64,000 nt of DNA from RI-106 sp964496875. GTDB lineage: Bacteria > Cyanobacteriota > Vampirovibrionia > Obscuribacterales > Obscuribacteraceae. Numbering within the stretch: position 1 is the first letter of the stretch; every line of letters starts with the position of its first letter. The notes below the pieces were generated by a model. The model was given only the letters and a program-made list of their open reading frames with translations, was not told where the DNA came from and made no database searches. The position numbers and the translations under genes were made by a program. The DNA lies in the NCBI GenBank assembly GCA_964496875.1, contig CAZCBH010000006.1, positions 1 through 64,000 of the forward strand. The letters are read 5' to 3'. Below, piece after piece: positions 28,290 to 36,732 of this stretch.

Positions 28290-30026
28290 TTATAAGCTAC
28301 CGGCTCCGACTTTCTCCTGGGCTCTGCCTGTCTCCAGAATGAGCTTCCGGAAGGCTTTGATTCGAGGACCGAATAGCTCGTCGGCTTCGAAAGCTTCCAG
28401 ATCACGGTCCAAGCGGGCCGTCCAACACTCGCCGCCTGATTTGCCAGGCATATTGAAACGCAAACCCAGACCGAGTAAATCGGTGATCATCATCACGGCC
28501 AGCCAGCATGGAGACTGCAACAACGCTCTTTCAAACGAAAAAAGCATCTCGTCGGTGAACTCGGTAGAGGCGCTGTCCTCATCGCGCCCAAGAAGGCGCA
28601 TCAAGCGTTGCACCTCGAGCCAACCTTCATGACCGTTTTCAGAGTGCCACCACTCTACCAGGCCTTCGTAGTAGGCACGAATAGGCTGATGGTCGTGGGT
28701 TGCGTAGGTGGCAAGCGAAAGCGGATGAAGGTCTTCCATCGGGACGAACTCCCGGGTTTCCTCATCACGCTCGAAAATAGGAATGGCAAAACCAGCCATG
28801 TTCAGATCGTGGATTGCAGGTCTAACATATGGCGGAACTATCAAGCCCAGATCTTCTGCCACGATGCAACCATCACCGGCGGCGGCGGATATTTCGGAGA
28901 GCACCTTACAGCCTTCTACTTTGTTCAGTCTACGGTTATCAGAGGTCTCGTCGTCCCTGGGCTCGAAACGCGGCAGAATGCCTCCGGTATGAACCTTGGC
29001 TTCGGTATCGGTCAAGTGCAAGAACTCGTCATTGCGGTCGGGGGTCCAGGGGAAGGCATAGACTCTGAAAAATCCCAGAACATGATCGATTCTGAAATCA
29101 TGAAAGTGTTCCAGTAAACGAGTAATTCTGGAACGCCACCACCGGAAGTTCTCCTTGCGATGCTCATCCCAGCGATAGAGCGGGATGCCCCAGTTCTGTC
29201 CCCAGCGCCGGGTAAATTCGTCGCCGGCGAAAACCGGCTCCGGGGGGGCACCGCCGGAGAGATCCAATTGAAACAGAGCTTGCTCGAACCAGACATCGCT
29301 ACTGTATCTACTGACACCAAATGGAACATCACCCATCAGGCGGACCTGCATCTTATCGGCATGAGCCTTCACTGCTCGCCACTGGCTATCGGCTACCCAC
29401 TGGACATACTTGAAGAAGTCTTCCAGACTTTCGATTTTCTCGCGATCAATAGAACTCTCCACCCACTTCCGGGCCGACAGATAGGTCCGCTGCTCCTCCG
29501 GCCAACTCGGCCAGACAGGACTGCCACCATTCACTTCGACAAGCGCTCTGAAGAGGGCATAGGGATCCAACCACTGGCTGCGCGTTTTTTTAAACTGCTC
29601 GAATTCGATTCGCAACTTCTTACCCGAATCGGCAAGTACAGCGTCATAGGCCTTGCGAAGCAGTTTCTGCTTCAACAATTTAATTGCGCGATAATCAATC
29701 ACGTCGTCGTCGAGGGAGGAAAGCGAATCCTCCACCAGAGCACGATCCTCGTCCGACAAACCTGGCACCGCATGAGGTTTCACAGAGAGCAAAACCGGCT
29801 CCAGAGCCATTGAGCTGATTGCATTGTATGGACTGTTATCGCCGCTGGTTTCATTGATAGGCAGGGTCTGAAGAACTTTGATTCCATTGCGGGCGCAAAA
29901 ATCGATAGCGCCTTTGAAAGCCTCGGTGTCTCCTATCTTGAAATCACCTTCTTGCTTCAGAGCGAAAACAGGGATCAAAAGCCCCGCTTCCCTGCGTTTT
30001 ACATCGATGCCTTTTTTACTTCCCAC
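28290..30026 (-). CDS. malQ: 4-alpha-glucanotransferase (GH77, amylomaltase)
   Basis: Transfers alpha-1,4-glucan segments between maltodextrins in glycogen/maltose metabolism, in the cytoplasm. At 578 aa it fits the bacterial GH77 range. Catalytic regions are visible: the nucleophile Asp in FRIDHVLGFFRVYAFP, the acid/base Glu in CIVAEDLGLIVP and the third Asp in YATHDHQPIRAYY. The start region (GLLIPVFALK, IGDTEAFKGAIDFCARNGIK, LQTLPINETSGDNSPYN) is standard for the family. Translation begins at GTG 30026, four bases after the purB stop codon begins, so the two are very likely co-translated. A GGGG element inside the end of purB may act as ribosome binding site. Confidence 0.96.
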   Translation of the reverse strand: MGSKKGIDVKRREAGLLIPVFALKQEGDFKIGDTEAFKGAIDFCARNGIKVLQTLPINETSGDNSPYNAISSMALEPVLLSVKPHAVPGLSDEDRALVEDSLSSLDDDVIDYRAIKLLKQKLLRKAYDAVLADSGKKLRIEFEQFKKTRSQWLDPYALFRALVEVNGGSPVWPSWPEEQRTYLSARKWVESSIDREKIESLEDFFKYVQWVADSQWRAVKAHADKMQVRLMGDVPFGVSRYSSDVWFEQALFQLDLSGGAPPEPVFAGDEFTRRWGQNWGIPLYRWDEHRKENFRWWRSRITRLLEHFHDFRIDHVLGFFRVYAFPWTPDRNDEFLHLTDTEAKVHTGGILPRFEPRDDETSDNRRLNKVEGCKVLSEISAAAGDGCIVAEDLGLIVPPYVRPAIHDLNMAGFAIPIFERDEETREFVPMEDLHPLSLATYATHDHQPIRAYYEGLVEWWHSENGHEGWLEVQRLMRLLGRDEDSASTEFTDEMLFSFERALLQSPCWLAVMMITDLLGLGLRFNMPGKSGGECWTARLDRDLEAFEADELFGPRIKAFRKLILETGRAQEKVGAGSL

Positions 30027-30029
30027 TGC

Positions 30030-31325
30030 TTATATCCCCACTCGTTCGAATACCTGCTCGATATTTCTGAGATAATTCTTGGGATCAAGACAGGTCAGGA
30101 TCTCTTCTTTGCTCAACTTATCGGTTACCTTGCTATCGGCAAGCAATTTATCTTTGAAGCTCAGTCCGTCTTGATTCCAGACCGACATAGCATTGCCCTG
30201 CACTATCCGATAAGCGTCCTCACGACTCATACCTTTCTCCACGAGTTTGAGCATTATCGACTGGGAGAAGATGACACCGCCGAAGACATCTAAGTTCTTG
30301 AGCATATTTTCGGGATAGACCACTATATCCTTGATGATTCCGGTGAATCGAGTCAGCATGTAATGCAACAATATGGTCGAATCGGGGATAATTACTCGCT
30401 CTACCGAGCTATGGCTGATGTCTCGCTCATGCCATAGTGGAATGTTCTCGAGAGCAGCCAGGGAATTGCCTCTCAAAATCCTTGCCAATCCGGAGATATT
30501 TTCGCATCCTACAGGGTTGCGCTTGTGCGGCATGGCCGAAGATCCTTTCTGACCCTGAGTAAAGGGTTCTTCAGCCTCGAGAACGTCGGTTCTCTGAAGA
30601 TGGCGGATCTCGGTGGCGAATTTATCCAGACTCGAGCCTATTAGAGCTATAACCCACAGGTACTGGGCGTGACGATCGCGCTGTACTATCTGAGTCGATA
30701 CCGGTGCCGGTGCCAACTGGAGAATCTCGCAAGTAAGTTTCTCTACCGCAGGCGAGATATTAGAGAAGGTCCCGACAGCACCGCTCACCTTACCGACGGA
30801 GATGGAGTCGATGGCGTCTTTGAGACGCACTTTGTGACGGCGAACCTCTTCCAACCAGACGGCAAGCTTGAATCCGAAAGTGGTGGGCTCGGCATGAATA
30901 CCGTGGGAGCGACCGATAGTGACGGTGTTCTTGTGTTTTCGAGCTTGCAAAAGAATAGCATCGTGAAGGTTATCCAGCTCCCGGGCAAGCAGTTGACCCG
31001 CCTTTCTCATATTGAGGGCGAGGGCGGTATCGAGCACATCGGAGCTGGTCATGCCACGGTGGATGTAACGTCCGGCATCACCGACATTTTCGTTGACATT
31101 GGTCAAAAATGCGATGACATCGTGCTTGACCTCCTTCTCGATCTCGAGAATCCGGTCTACGTCGAACTTGGCCTTGCTCTTGATCTCGTCCAGGGCATCC
31201 TGGGGCATATCGCCCAACTTCACCTGGGCCTCACAAACCGCTATCTCCACTTCAAGCCAGGACTGAAATTTGGACTCTTCGGTCCAGATGGCTCCCATCT
31301 CAGGCTTCGTATACCGTTCTATCAC
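30030..31325 (-). CDS. purB: Adenylosuccinate lyase
   Basis: Acts twice in purine synthesis, releasing fumarate from SAICAR and from adenylosuccinate. The 431-aa length matches the family. The signature loop GQKGSSAMPHKRNPVGCEN is intact, as are the substrate His region IGRSHGIHAEPTTFG and the TSSDVLDTALAL block. The frame is open further upstream, but a GTG at 31325 preceded by AGGAG at eight bases gives the conserved N-terminus IERYTKPEMGAIW, so I use it. It lies directly upstream of malQ, an unusual pairing of purine and glucan metabolism. The DinB-like gene lies 103 bp upstream on the same strand. Confidence 0.97.
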   Translation of the reverse strand: MIERYTKPEMGAIWTEESKFQSWLEVEIAVCEAQVKLGDMPQDALDEIKSKAKFDVDRILEIEKEVKHDVIAFLTNVNENVGDAGRYIHRGMTSSDVLDTALALNMRKAGQLLARELDNLHDAILLQARKHKNTVTIGRSHGIHAEPTTFGFKLAVWLEEVRRHKVRLKDAIDSISVGKVSGAVGTFSNISPAVEKLTCEILQLAPAPVSTQIVQRDRHAQYLWVIALIGSSLDKFATEIRHLQRTDVLEAEEPFTQGQKGSSAMPHKRNPVGCENISGLARILRGNSLAALENIPLWHERDISHSSVERVIIPDSTILLHYMLTRFTGIIKDIVVYPENMLKNLDVFGGVIFSQSIMLKLVEKGMSREDAYRIVQGNAMSVWNQDGLSFKDKLLADSKVTDKLSKEEILTCLDPKNYLRNIEQVFERVGI

Positions 31326-31428
31326 GACCAAGTCTCCTGCCAAAACAAAAAAACTATCCACAAAAAACTAACTAGTTTACCGAACCAGGCTTTCAAGAGA
31401 AGGGGGTCCTTTATAAATCCTGAGGAAA

Positions 31429-31893
31429 TTAAACACCCCAGGCCTCCCAACTTTTTGGGAAGACGACGTCAAGAGCTTGCCCGGATTTGACAAATTGAAT
31501 CCACTGTCCGTGGTGTAGGGTCTCATGGCTCACCAGCCGGACCAGATGCAGATCAAGACCTATACGGTCGCCGAACCAATCAATCGAAGTATCACCGCTC
31601 TTACTTGCTGCATCCAGCAATTTGCGATCACATTCAAGTAAGTAAGTTCGCAAACTCTCTTTGTCAGGTCCGCCGGAATAGCTCTTACGACCGGAGTCAA
31701 ACTCGATTTTTCCGGTCAAAATCGCTTCTGTGTAATCCTCTTCGACCCTGCCGATATGGCGAAATTGCTTCCAGAGAGCCCCCATATTCGCTCCCGGGAG
31801 GGCAATCAGCGACGCTTCGGTTTGACCGGCAAGCAGATCAAGAGACAACCGCCTGACGAATTCCCATTCTTCCAGGATAGTATCGATGTTCAT
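31429..31893 (-). CDS. DinB/YfiT-like four-helix protein
   Basis: A 154-aa protein of the DinB superfamily, a four-helix bundle that often binds a divalent metal through three His. The C-terminal HETLHHGQWIQFVKSG matches the family's last conserved helix, and FRHIGRVEEDYTEAI supplies an earlier His. Members include thiol-dependent transferases and damage-inducible proteins of unknown role; the substrate cannot be told. I use the ATG at 31893, where the conserved helix begins (MNIDTILEEWEFVRRL). The longer open frame upstream has no domain character and would run across the start of the divergent Usp gene at 32003. The ribosome binding site is weak. Confidence 0.8.
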   Translation of the reverse strand: MNIDTILEEWEFVRRLSLDLLAGQTEASLIALPGANMGALWKQFRHIGRVEEDYTEAILTGKIEFDSGRKSYSGGPDKESLRTYLLECDRKLLDAASKSGDTSIDWFGDRIGLDLHLVRLVSHETLHHGQWIQFVKSGQALDVVFPKSWEAWGV

Positions 31894-32002
31894 AAAAACG
31901 AATTCTATCGCAGATATGAAGTAAATTATCTGGGACCAATGCTCGACCGATCCGAGCACGCTAGAATAAGGCGGCAATAACTGAGAAAAGAAGATTAAGG
32001 AT

Positions 32003-32893
32003 ATGAAATTACTGGTTCCGGTCGACGTAGCGCACCCCCATGAAGATCTGGTTTCGCATTTGCAGTGGATTATCGATCTCGAAGGAGTCGAGGTAGAGCT
32101 TCTCTTTGTCAAGGAGATCCTGCCATCCTACGAAAGAGTGGTGGAGTCCATGGCGGATTTTCCGGAAGACTGGCAACATCAACTGGAAGTGAAAGCGATA
32201 ACACTGCTGGATAAATTAGCGAGCGAACTGAAGTCGGCAGGCGCCGACGCTTCTATCGAGATCGCTTCTGGACCTACAGGCTCGGTCATAAACCATCTGG
32301 CAAAATACGAGAACTTCGACCTGGTGGCGGTCGCCCCCGGCAAAGGCGCTCATATCCGCAGATTTCTGCTCGGCTCGACCAGTTCCCAGGTCGTCAACCA
32401 TGCACCATCATCCGTGCTTGTTTTGCGCGACCACGAAGGACAGAAAGAGCTCAAACATGTGGTCTTCGCGGTTGATGGCTCTAAAGATTCCGAATATGCC
32501 ATCGAATACGCAGTCAAGCATTTAAAAATGAAAGAGCGCGGCATAAAAGCATCGGTAGTAAATGTGGTATCAATCGCTCCGGTACTCGGACTTATCTCTC
32601 CGGCTCCTTTCATCGCCACCCTGGAGACCAACTTGCTCATGGAAGGCGAAGTGATAGTAGCGGCGGCATTGAACAAATTGCGCTCTCTGGGAATTGTCGA
32701 TGTGCAGACCAAGGTAAAAGCAGGAGACCCCGCCGCCGAAGTAATTGCCTATGCCGACGAACACCAAGCTCAGCTCATCGTCAGTGGCACCAAAGGGCAT
32801 TCGGCTGTTGCTCATATTCTGATAGGAAGCGTTGCCGACCGACTCTCTGCCCATTCGAATTGCGCCAATCTGGTGGTAAAAATACCGGATTGA
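32003..32893 (+). CDS. Tandem-domain universal stress protein
   Basis: A 296-aa protein made of two UspA domains. The N-terminal domain (MKLLVPVDVAHPHEDLV) ends with the ATP-type loop APGKGAHIRRFLLGSTSSQV. The C-terminal domain (HVVFAVDGSKDSEYAIEYAV) ends with SGTKGHSAVAHILIGSVADR. Both show the G-2x-G-9x-G(S/T) pattern of ATP-binding Usp proteins. Such proteins respond to starvation and oxidative or envelope stress, generally in the cytoplasm. AAGGA precedes the ATG closely. The next gene starts 4 bp downstream and is likely co-transcribed. A second, single-domain Usp is at 53073. Confidence 0.93.
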   Translation: MKLLVPVDVAHPHEDLVSHLQWIIDLEGVEVELLFVKEILPSYERVVESMADFPEDWQHQLEVKAITLLDKLASELKSAGADASIEIASGPTGSVINHLAKYENFDLVAVAPGKGAHIRRFLLGSTSSQVVNHAPSSVLVLRDHEGQKELKHVVFAVDGSKDSEYAIEYAVKHLKMKERGIKASVVNVVSIAPVLGLISPAPFIATLETNLLMEGEVIVAAALNKLRSLGIVDVQTKVKAGDPAAEVIAYADEHQAQLIVSGTKGHSAVAHILIGSVADRLSAHSNCANLVVKIPD

Positions 32894-32897
32894 TATT

Positions 32898-34046
32898 ATG
32901 ACTGAAAAGCTAAAAACCTTATCGATTGTCATGTTCGCCCTGAGCCTCGCGCTCAGCCTGCAGCCTGCCTCTGCCCAGCCCGGCTCTAATATTTTCGACG
33001 ATGGTGACTCTGTCGGTGAAGAGCAAATCAAAGAAAAAGAAGAGCTACGCAAAATGCGTTCGGAAATGGATGAGATCAACTCGGAGATAAAAGGCGGTCT
33101 GGAAGAACTGCAGCAGGTCAATCAACAGTTCCAGAATCGTGCCAGTAAAGCCCAGGTTACCGAAGTGCATCTCTTCGCTCGCAAAGGGGCATGGGAAACC
33201 AGAAAAGGCGACAGCGTCCATTGCCTCAGTTATAACGGCAGCCTGCCAGGTCCGGTCATAAGGGCGAAGAAAGGCGACAACCTCAAGATAGTTCTCCACA
33301 ATCAGCTGGATCAACCTACCAGCCTATATTTCCATGGACTACCGGTGCCCCATGAAGTCAACGGTTTACCCAGGAAAGAAGCCGGTCTGGTACCTGCCGG
33401 AGGAACCTTCGCTTACCAGTTCGTGGCCAACAAAGAAGGAACATTCTGGTATCACCCTCAAGTGGTCCATGCCGATCAACGGCTCAAGGGACTTTATGGC
33501 GTGATCATCATCGAACCTAATCTTCGGTCGAGAACCTACGACAAAGACATCACCATGATTTTCTCCAAAATGAGCATGGAAGAGAGAGGAAATACCCCGG
33601 CAAAAGGCAAAGCCCCCAAATCGGTCGAGAAGTATGCAGTGGCACCGGTGGCAAAATTCAATCGAGAGCTCGATGTGGCTTACTTAATCAACGGCAAGCA
33701 GGCGCCGGCTATTCCTCCTATCGAACTGAGAAAAGGCGACAGAGTGAAACTCCGCCTGGTAAACGCCTCCGATGAAATCGTACCGATTCACTTGAGCGGT
33801 CACAGACTGGAAGTGGTAAGCGCCAACGGTGCCGACAAACTGGAGCCGCATGTTTTCCGGGACAGCATCACTCTTGGTCCCTCGGATAGAGTAGATGCCG
33901 AATTTATTGCAGGCAATCCTGGGGTCTGGTCCCTGGCTTCCGAACTCTACTACCAGGCTTCTACCGACGGTAAATTTCCCGGCGGCATGGCTTGCGTGGT
34001 TCGTTATTCCGAGCTGAAAGCAAGGCAGGATAACTCAGCTCAGTGA
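32898..34046 (+). CDS. Exported multicopper-oxidase-fold protein lacking copper ligands
   Basis: A 382-aa protein with a Sec signal peptide (VMFALSLALSLQPASA-Q) and a coiled coil of about 45 residues (KEKEELRKMRSEMDEINSEI). Cupredoxin domains of the multicopper oxidase type follow. Signature positions can be aligned by eye. 'HxHG' is YFHG in TSLYFHGLPVPHEVNG, 'HPHxxxQ...GLYG' is WYHPQVVHADQRLKGLYG, 'HPxHxHGH' is VPIHLSGH, and the terminal 'HCHxxxHxxxGM' is ASELYYQ...GGM. Each trinuclear motif loses a His and the type-1 Cys is gone. The fold is known; loss of oxidase activity is inferred. It may be a structural or metal-binding periplasmic protein. The Usp gene lies 4 bp upstream; the 3' end overlaps a convergent gene by 7 bp. 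Confidence 0.85.
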   Translation: MTEKLKTLSIVMFALSLALSLQPASAQPGSNIFDDGDSVGEEQIKEKEELRKMRSEMDEINSEIKGGLEELQQVNQQFQNRASKAQVTEVHLFARKGAWETRKGDSVHCLSYNGSLPGPVIRAKKGDNLKIVLHNQLDQPTSLYFHGLPVPHEVNGLPRKEAGLVPAGGTFAYQFVANKEGTFWYHPQVVHADQRLKGLYGVIIIEPNLRSRTYDKDITMIFSKMSMEERGNTPAKGKAPKSVEKYAVAPVAKFNRELDVAYLINGKQAPAIPPIELRKGDRVKLRLVNASDEIVPIHLSGHRLEVVSANGADKLEPHVFRDSITLGPSDRVDAEFIAGNPGVWSLASELYYQASTDGKFPGGMACVVRYSELKARQDNSAQ

Positions 34047-34345
34047 AGGCGTCTTAGATAGGTGTCGACCCTATCGCGAGGAATACCGGTATGATGGCAG
34101 AACTTATTCCAGCCGATATCTATCACCTCTTCCCAGCAATCCAGGTAGATTTTCTCGTCCAGGTATTCTCTCTTGCCGAGTTCCCGGCAATAGTCGGCGA
34201 TAACAGCCTTGGCCATATCATGCTGCACCATATGACGAAGATCGAACCAGCGTTCTTCCAGAGCCAGATCAAATAAAACCCTCAAAAAAACTTCCTGACC
34301 GTATTTGTGCTCGGCAAGCTCCCTCAATCTGTCCGGAATCGCCAT
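34040..34345 (-). CDS. Hypothetical protein, 101 aa
   Basis: A small, soluble, helical protein (RLRELAEHKYGQEVFLRVLF, then VEDxxH-free sequence YCRELGKREYLDEKIYLDCW) with several His and Cys. The ATG at 34345 follows AAAGGAGGG at nine bases, a strong ribosome binding site. No family is recognised and there is no signal peptide. Its stop overlaps the convergent multicopper-oxidase-like gene by 7 bp. The promoter lies in the divergent region shared with the AbiTii-like gene. Confidence 0.75.
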   Translation of the reverse strand: MAIPDRLRELAEHKYGQEVFLRVLFDLALEERWFDLRHMVQHDMAKAVIADYCRELGKREYLDEKIYLDCWEEVIDIGWNKFCHHTGIPRDRVDTYLRRLH

Positions 34346-34571
34346 CGATGCTGCCCTCCTTTCCCTAAGCTATCACAAGCGAACCGATATTTTGAATCTC
34401 GAAGTTGGATATATAAAGCCAGCATATCTGGTGGCACCACACAAGATTAATCCGGACTAAGGCGAAACCTTTATAGTTGCTAAGGAAAGCTATATACATT
34501 CGGCAAAAGCGGCATAAATTAGGCACATCAGAGCACAGTTCAAATTTGGAACAGATCCCGGCCGGACGAAT

Positions 34572-34589
34572 GGTATCCATGAGGATACC
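34572..34589. promoter_or_regulatory. Perfect inverted repeat upstream of the AbiTii-like gene
   Basis: GGTATCC-ATGA-GGATACC is a perfect 7-bp dyad with a 4-bp spacer, about 50 bp before the ATG at 34641. It could be an operator for a dimeric regulator or an mRNA hairpin in the leader. No T run follows directly, so it is not a standard terminator. Confidence 0.4.
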
Positions 34590-34640
34590 CTCGTGTATAT
34601 TTTAATCAGCGGGCGAAAAACTCAATTTATAGAAGGCTCC

Positions 34641-35153
34641 ATGCTCGAAACAAAACTGGTTACTATCAAAGGACAGCTTGCCCGAGGCGAGATAAAGCTA
34701 TCCGATGCCCTTTTAATCATCTCCAGAATGCTTAACCGAAAGATAAGCGGCAAAAGACTACTCTGGATGAACAGAGAGCTGCTTGGCTATCTCCAGGAAG
34801 ATCTGGCATCTCTAATTAACGAAGCCGGGCCCCAGTACGAAAAAGCCCACATGCCAATACCTGAATATCGATTTCTGGCAGGGGTCTGGGGTAAGCCCGG
34901 CGGAGACGGAAGGATTGTTCATCTGGAGACGCCCAGACTGAAAGAGAAGCGAATCTTCTGCAACATAGGGATTCAACAGATCGAAACTCAGCTCGAGACT
35001 CTAAACAGAACGAAAGGCATCGATAATATTTTCTGTATGAGCTTCGATGCCCTGACAGGCGCTCAATTTTTCTGCACCGCCGACGAAATCGAGAGACTTT
35101 ATGAAAGTGTCAGTCGCAGGTTGATCGATTTTATCGATTCGGTAGATCGCTAA
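34641..35153 (+). CDS. AbiTii-domain-like protein
   Basis: A 170-aa protein whose first about 100 residues resemble the AbiTii domain, found in abortive-infection and other anti-phage-associated proteins. It shows a helix with LSDALLIISRMLNRKISGKR, then LLWMNRELLGYL, then IPEYRFLAGVWG. This follows the family pattern of a short helix, 'W...EL.GY' and 'lP.YR'. The second half (GIQQIETQLETLNRTKGIDN, CMSFDALTGAQFFCTADEIE) is unassigned. I use the ATG at 34641, with AGAAGG just upstream; an in-frame GTG at 34593 overlaps the region next to the inverted repeat. No toxin or nuclease partner is adjacent. The domain call rests on remembered pattern and needs a profile search. Confidence 0.6.
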   Translation: MLETKLVTIKGQLARGEIKLSDALLIISRMLNRKISGKRLLWMNRELLGYLQEDLASLINEAGPQYEKAHMPIPEYRFLAGVWGKPGGDGRIVHLETPRLKEKRIFCNIGIQQIETQLETLNRTKGIDNIFCMSFDALTGAQFFCTADEIERLYESVSRRLIDFIDSVDR

Positions 35154-35202
35154 AAAGGGTAAACTAAATCAGGCGGATATTTATCTACTCAGAGAGTTTA
35201 CC

Positions 35203-36291
35203 GTGTGCCTTTCCGATAGAGCCAAGAAAAATCAGAAGAAAAAGCATCTTGTCGCACTGTATTCAATACTAACTCTGCTGGTTTTTGCCTGCCCGATTTC
35301 AGTAGAAGCTCAGAACACGGTCAATCAAGACAATTCTGATCAGCCCATGGCGGCAGTCTTATCAAATCTGGAGACGAAATTCGGCGTTAAAACAGCATCG
35401 GCATCCGTACTGGACCGGCTCGCCGCCCTCGAAATGCAAGCCTTCGGAGAAGTAAAACCCGGCGCATTGATAGACCGCCTGGAGGAACTCAAGAAAGCTC
35501 CGGATCCGACTCAAACCAGAAGCTCTCCAACTCCCGAGCCCGATAGCAATCTCAAACGAAAGGGAAGCGAACCCATCGAAAAATATATAGAACGTCTGAA
35601 CAAAGAAGTTCCCTATATCAACACTCAGCCGCTCCGACTCTATAGAATCACCCCGGTCAATATGACAGTCAACGGTCCGACCGACTATCTAGACATCATC
35701 TTAAAAGCAACCAAAAGCAAAGTCCTGCGCTTTAACAAGATGCCCATTCCCGTCTACATCACCCCCCTCAGAAATGACCAGTACATGCGCTCCTGCATAT
35801 CAGGCTTCGAAGCCTGGGAGTCGAGAACAGCCGGAAACATTCGCTTTGTTCAGGTGCCGGATCAGAACAAAGCCAGAATAATAGTGATCTGGAAGCAGCT
35901 GGGCATGGGCAAAGACAAAAACGATTGTGCCCTGGGTGCCCACACTGTCACTAAGTGGAAAAAAAGGGGCAACGGCAAAGTGGCGATGATGTCGGTGGGT
36001 GCAATTCCGGTTCCTCTTTATATTCCAAGATTCGGACCGAAATATCAGGTACCGCCCCAGGTGATTGAAGTAAATCTGGATTTAATAGATTCCAAAAGAC
36101 AGGACATCAAATTTCTGGTGCTTCAGAACATAGTCACCCACGAGCTCGGACATGCGCTGGGTATACTCGGTCACAGCGATTCGAAAACGGATATGATGTA
36201 TCCGGTTACCGATGAGCACTCACGCATCTCGGACCGCGACCTCAGCACGCTCTCGAAGCTCTATGGTCTCAAGGTGGATATTCCGCTGTAA
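35203..36291 (+). CDS. Exported matrixin-like zinc metalloprotease
   Basis: A 362-aa exported metzincin-type protease. The N-terminus has Lys/Arg-rich residues then a hydrophobic core ending SVEAQ, a signal peptide. A Pro/Ser-rich linker covers about residues 95-130. The catalytic domain has HELGHALGILGHS near residues 311-323, with three zinc His and the catalytic Glu, and Met-turn DMMYP about seven residues on. This layout matches matrixins. The substrate is unknown; it acts outside the cytoplasm. Start is GTG at 35203, 49 bp after the AbiTii-like gene. It ends 6 bp from a convergent small exported protein. Confidence 0.9.
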   Translation: MCLSDRAKKNQKKKHLVALYSILTLLVFACPISVEAQNTVNQDNSDQPMAAVLSNLETKFGVKTASASVLDRLAALEMQAFGEVKPGALIDRLEELKKAPDPTQTRSSPTPEPDSNLKRKGSEPIEKYIERLNKEVPYINTQPLRLYRITPVNMTVNGPTDYLDIILKATKSKVLRFNKMPIPVYITPLRNDQYMRSCISGFEAWESRTAGNIRFVQVPDQNKARIIVIWKQLGMGKDKNDCALGAHTVTKWKKRGNGKVAMMSVGAIPVPLYIPRFGPKYQVPPQVIEVNLDLIDSKRQDIKFLVLQNIVTHELGHALGILGHSDSKTDMMYPVTDEHSRISDRDLSTLSKLYGLKVDIPL

Positions 36292-36297
36292 CAGGTG

Positions 36298-36693
36298 CTA
36301 AAGCTTCTTCCACCAGCGCTTTTTGCCGCCGTCTTCTTTCTCTTTCTGCTTTTCCAGCACTTTTACACGCTTCTCGAGACGCAGCTTCTTTATCTCGACA
36401 CTGATATCATTCAAATCTTTCTCCAGCTCTATGACATTTTCAGAGCTGAGTTTTCCACCCTCAGCGTCCCGCTTCATTTTCGTCTTCTTTTTAGAAACGG
36501 CCGAGAGCCTCTTGCGAAGGGACTTCGCTTCACTATCGGTCAATTGATTATTCTTTTGCCCCTGATTGATATTGGTCATCAAAGCCTTCTGACGTTGCCA
36601 GATGGTCATGGTCTCGGCCATGCCTGCCACCGGAAACATAGAAATGACCATAACACCGAGCAGAGCTATTCGCTTCATATGCCTGATCCGCAT
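36298..36693 (-). CDS. Small exported coiled-coil protein
   Basis: A 131-aa protein with a short signal peptide (KRIALLGVMVISMFPVAGMA) and a highly charged, heptad-like body ending in a basic KKRWWKKL. It probably forms a helical hairpin or coiled coil in the periplasm. The start is the ATG at 36693, with GGAGG eight bases upstream. No family is recognised. It lies downstream of the diiron protein gene on the same strand with a 39-bp gap, so co-transcription is likely. Confidence 0.8.
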   Translation of the reverse strand: MRIRHMKRIALLGVMVISMFPVAGMAETMTIWQRQKALMTNINQGQKNNQLTDSEAKSLRKRLSAVSKKKTKMKRDAEGGKLSSENVIELEKDLNDISVEIKKLRLEKRVKVLEKQKEKEDGGKKRWWKKL

Positions 36694-36732
36694 AACTATT
36701 ACCTCCACCGCCTCTTCCTTCTTTCTTTCATA

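Noticed and set aside
31893..32112. N-terminal extension of the DinB-like protein
   Set aside because: Ser/Thr-rich sequence that overlaps the divergent Usp gene; the family domain begins at 31893.
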